64,000 nucleotides of DNA, from contig NZ_JAERQM010000005.1 of assembly GCF_019029495.1 (NCBI RefSeq), positions 401,725 to 465,724 of the forward strand, written 5' to 3'. The position numbers and the translations under genes are program-made. Shown here one piece after another: positions 61,742 through 64,000 of the stretch. Below the pieces are notes generated by a model. It saw only the letters and a list, made by a program, of their open reading frames with translations, did no database searches and was not told the DNA's origin. Each line of letters opens with the position of its first letter. The stretch's first letter is position 1. The DNA comes from Falsiroseomonas oleicola (lineage in GTDB: Bacteria > Pseudomonadota > Alphaproteobacteria > Acetobacterales > Acetobacteraceae).

Positions 61742-62203
61742 CTACTGGCGCGGGGACGCGACGAATTGCAGCGGTGCAGGATCCAGATAGCTGCGCCAGA
61801 ACATCCCGGCGCATGAGAGTGGGGCCGGCAGTGATGGGAAGCGGCGCCGGGCAATTGCTGTGGCAACCTCACCAGTCGCGAGGCTCCTGCGGAAGTTTTC
61901 CACCACGATATCGGCCAGGACTGTGCTTCTCGGGATATGCGCCGTGCCGATGGTCAGGGCGCGGAGTTCCACAGCCTTGCAGTTGCTGTCCGCACCCTCC
62001 ACGAAGGGGGGTGCGGCGGCCAGAACGCCAAAGGCGCAAAGCACCACCGCGCCGATCTTCAACCAGGATGGTGGCGAGCCTGGCGACGATTCGGGTGCCA
62101 GTGCGGTGATGGCGGCGCGATCTTCGACATCGCCGGTGGCAGCCTGAGCCTCGTTTGGCGGCCCAAAGTGCGGCTCTCGCGGTCGTCGCCTGTCGAAGGG
62201 CAT
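61742..62203 (-). CDS. Hypothetical protein with one hydrophobic segment, minus strand
   Basis: A 153-residue frame with ATG at 62203 (a TTG at 62260 would add 19 residues). It begins MPFDRRRPREPHFGPPNEAQ, has one hydrophobic stretch WLKIGAVVLCAFGVLAAAPP that could be a TM or uncleaved signal, and a short exported-looking tail. The last residues reach into the antirepressor fragment, so the 3' end may be a junction. Real gene or remnant cannot be decided. Confidence 0.4.
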   Translation of the reverse strand: MPFDRRRPREPHFGPPNEAQAATGDVEDRAAITALAPESSPGSPPSWLKIGAVVLCAFGVLAAAPPFVEGADSNCKAVELRALTIGTAHIPRSTVLADIVVENFRRSLATGEVATAIARRRFPSLPAPLSCAGMFWRSYLDPAPLQFVASPRQ

Positions 62204-62260
62204 CGCAAAGCTCTGTGCGCGGTGGACACCCTCAGTGCGCCCATGAGTTCTAATTGACAA

Positions 62261-63158
62261 CGAAATTCATGGGCCAGAAGCCGCAGGCGTCAGGGGGACT
62301 GGCGGCAAAGCCCTGGGGGAGGATTCATGCCCGGCATGGATGCCCCCACCTGGCCGGCAGGCTGCCGGCTCCGGGCTGTGGAAAGCATTGCTCACCGCCT
62401 TCTCGCTGCGGCGAAGCTCCGCGTGCTCCTCATCTCCGCCGACTTCGGCGCGCCACGCCGGCTGGGATATAGGTGCTGGCCGGGGTGACGGGCCCTCATT
62501 TGGCGCCTGGGCATGACGCTTTGCTGCATGGCCCGGGGCGGCCGCGGAGCCGCCGAGGGCGGGCAGGATGACAACGGGCGGCGCGACACGCTGGGGGCGT
62601 GCGAAAGGTTCCGCAACCAAACCCGAATTTTCGGCCGATATGTCAACCGGGCGCGCAAATGCTGGCACTTCCGCAGGCGACCCTGTCGGGTCGGCGGCGG
62701 CGGGCGGTGGTGGGATCCGGCGAGGGTGTCGTCGCTGCGCGAAGAGGTCGTCCTGCGGCCAGGAAGGCTGACAATGATGGGCGGCCGCCGATCTCCGCCA
62801 CCACCGCGGCCAAGCGTCGAGCATGGCCCAGGGTCGTGCCGGTCATGCGTCCGGATGCGACGCGCGGCATGCAGGCCGCTGCCAAAAGCCGGGCTCGGTC
62901 CTGACCCGTTCCACGGTGGCGCAGCCCGATGCCCGGACGCACGACTTCGCCGCTCTACACGCTGGGACTGGAACAGGTGTGCCGGGGCGCCCCTGCATGG
63001 CTTGGAAAGACCGTATCCCGCTGGACTGGATCTGGACCGGTCACGGGTTCTGGACCGCCGCTGGATTCCCGGAGGCAAACACCTGGTGCGCCGGCTGCTT
63101 TACCGGTCCTCCGCCCCGGCGGCGCCTACCGGCGCTTCGCGGCGTTCCAGCTTTTCGG
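62261..63158 (-). other. About 900 bp without intact genes; contains a decayed spike-gene copy
   Basis: No intact gene is seen on either strand. On the minus strand between about 62900 and 62700 the translation RVASGRMTGTTLGHARRLAA followed by VVAEIGGRP matches the spike protein of this element (ASERLAGTTQGNGRRLVAVVAEI). The match breaks by frameshift after GGRP. This is a remnant of a second gpV-like gene in opposite orientation. The remaining sequence up to the first CRISPR repeat at 63159 shows nothing recognisable. Confidence 0.55.
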
Positions 63159-63902
63159 CGGGACATCCCCGCGCCTGCGGGGAACACGGCGTGGCGAAGC
63201 GCACCTCCGCCGACAGCATCGGGACATCCCCGCGCCTGCGGGGAACACACCGGCGTCACCTACTGACGACCCGGCGGGGCCGGGACATCCCCGCGCCTGC
63301 GGGGAACACGGCGCGCCCACGGCCGCGGCGGTGGCCGTCAGCGGGACATCCCCGCGCCTGCGGGGAACACGACAGGTCCAGCGCCGTGAAGGTCCGCAAC
63401 ATCGGGACATCCCCGCGCCTGCGGGGAACACGTCGAAGAAGAAGTGCTCGGGGATGCCGAACTCGGGACATCCCCGCGCCTGCGGGGAACACCGGATCGC
63501 GGCCACCTCGATCAGCGGCAGGTGCGGGACATCCCCGCGCCTGCGGGGAACACGCCGGCCTCGCCGCTATTCCGAATGCAACCGGCGGGACATCCCCGCG
63601 CCTGCGGGGAACACGGCAGGGTGAAATGCACCTCCGCGCCCGACGGGACATCCCCGCGCCTGCGGGGAACACCAGACGTTCTGGGGTCCGATCTTCGGCA
63701 TGATCGGGACATCCCCGCGCCTGCGGGGAACACCTCGGCCCGGCCGAGTGCCTGCATGCGGTGGGCGGGACATCCCCGCGCCTGCGGGGAACACGTCGAG
63801 ACGGAACCACGGAAGGTCGCTGCGATCGGGACATCCCCGCGCCTGCGGGGAACACGCCGCCATACAGCACATCGAGGTCGACGGATGCGGGACATCCCCG
63901 CG
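63159..63902 (-). CRISPR. Type I-E style CRISPR array, 12 full repeats plus a truncated one
   Basis: Twelve identical 29-base repeats start at 63159, 63220, 63281, 63342, 63403, 63464, 63525, 63586, 63644, 63705, 63766 and 63827; a thirteenth at 63888 stops after 15 bases. Read on the minus strand the repeat begins GTGTTCCCCGCAGGCGCGGG and ends GATGTCCCG, the type I-E pattern with a palindromic CCCCGC/GCGGGG stem. Eleven spacers are 32 bases and one (63615-63643) is 29. The orientation puts the leader at the high-coordinate end, where the array is interrupted. No cas gene is in the window. Confidence 0.97.
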
Positions 63903-64000
63903 CGGTAGTGGGTCAGTTTGATTTCTGACCCTGACTCTTTTCCCATTCCTCCAAAACCACCACCATATCGGCCAGTTCCCAAAGCTTGGCGCTCACGCCG
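63903..64000 (-). mobile_element. Insertion sequence end inserted in a CRISPR repeat
   Basis: Sequence after base 15 of the last repeat switches abruptly to a non-repeat, lower-GC stretch that starts GTAGTGGGTCAGTTTGATTT and contains a probable transposase C-terminus. A GGTCAG...CTGACC inverted pair lies within the first 30 bases. Only one end is visible, so target-site duplication cannot be checked. Confidence 0.55.
63913..64000 (-). CDS. C-terminal end of a probable transposase, cut by the window edge
   Basis: The last 28 codons of a minus-strand gene, reading GVSAKLWELADMVVVLEEWE and then KSQGQKSN before a TGA at 63913-63915. The style GVS-LW-L-DMV--LE-WE is like the C-termini of several IS transposases. 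The stop lies only ten bases inside the point where the CRISPR repeat is broken (63903), as expected for an insertion sequence whose end is GTAGTGGGTCAG. Family cannot be fixed from this piece. Confidence 0.5.
   Translation of the reverse strand, partial: GVSAKLWELADMVVVLEEWEKSQGQKSN

Noticed and set aside
63188..63887. Self-targeting spacers against the resident phage element
   Set aside because: By eye no spacer matches 50-63 kb. This is not decisive: an exact search of all twelve spacers on both strands, allowing mismatches, is needed.
62513..63908. Proteins with repeated GTSPRLRGT or HPRACGEH units
   Set aside because: These frames are translations of the CRISPR repeats and have no coding value.

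Overview
The window is high-GC chromosomal DNA of an alphaproteobacterium, most likely of the Acetobacteraceae (Roseomonas-like). This is inferred from the codon bias, the two Bug-type solute receptors, the hydantoinase and D-aminoacylase genes and the Fur-box style. No marker here gives a species.

Region 1 (1-22.4 kb) is mostly core genome. It starts with a truncated idonate-type dehydrogenase, a family 5 substrate-binding protein coupled to an adenosine deaminase, two Bug receptors, lepA, a RidA protein, a vapBC pair, and the translation block rpmI-rplT / pheS-pheT. An iron block follows: glutaminase, then a Fe(3+)-binding protein behind two Fur-like boxes, then bfd and bfr. An FbpB-type permease lies a few kb on. 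A small protein with a bacteriocin-like Gly-Gly leader sits just after bfr.

Region 2 (22.5-38.9 kb) is catabolic: SDR, M20 amidohydrolase, HyuA/HyuB, D-aminoacylase, LysE exporter, acyl-CoA dehydrogenase, CaiB CoA-transferase, N-formylglutamate amidohydrolase, tRNA-Val and tartrate dehydrogenase. Two orphan genes of clearly lower GC sit seamlessly inside these operons (26658-27176 and 34111-34800). A compact sRNA candidate with promoter, CCUCC-bearing body and intrinsic terminator lies at about 36.06-36.15 kb. A small gene at 38.7 kb is bracketed by Fur-like palindromes.

Region 3 (39-49.9 kb) is regulation and efflux: a six-PAS hybrid histidine kinase divergent from an OmpR-type regulator, a HAD phosphatase, and an RND pump and adaptor divergent from a TetR regulator with a clear operator.

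Region 4 (50-63.1 kb) is a phage-derived integrative element. It has a tRNA-like half site, a tyrosine integrase, an excisionase-like HTH protein, a replication-initiator-like protein, an HTH-KilAC antirepressor, a baseplate hub and a frameshifted spike gene. Small coiled-coil and zinc-finger genes follow, then minus-strand debris that includes an antirepressor fragment and a decayed second spike copy. No capsid, portal, large terminase, sheath or tube gene was recognised.

Region 5 (63.16-64 kb) is a type I-E style CRISPR array of 12 full repeats read from the minus strand. Its leader-proximal end is cut inside a repeat by what looks like an insertion sequence whose transposase C-terminus runs off the window.
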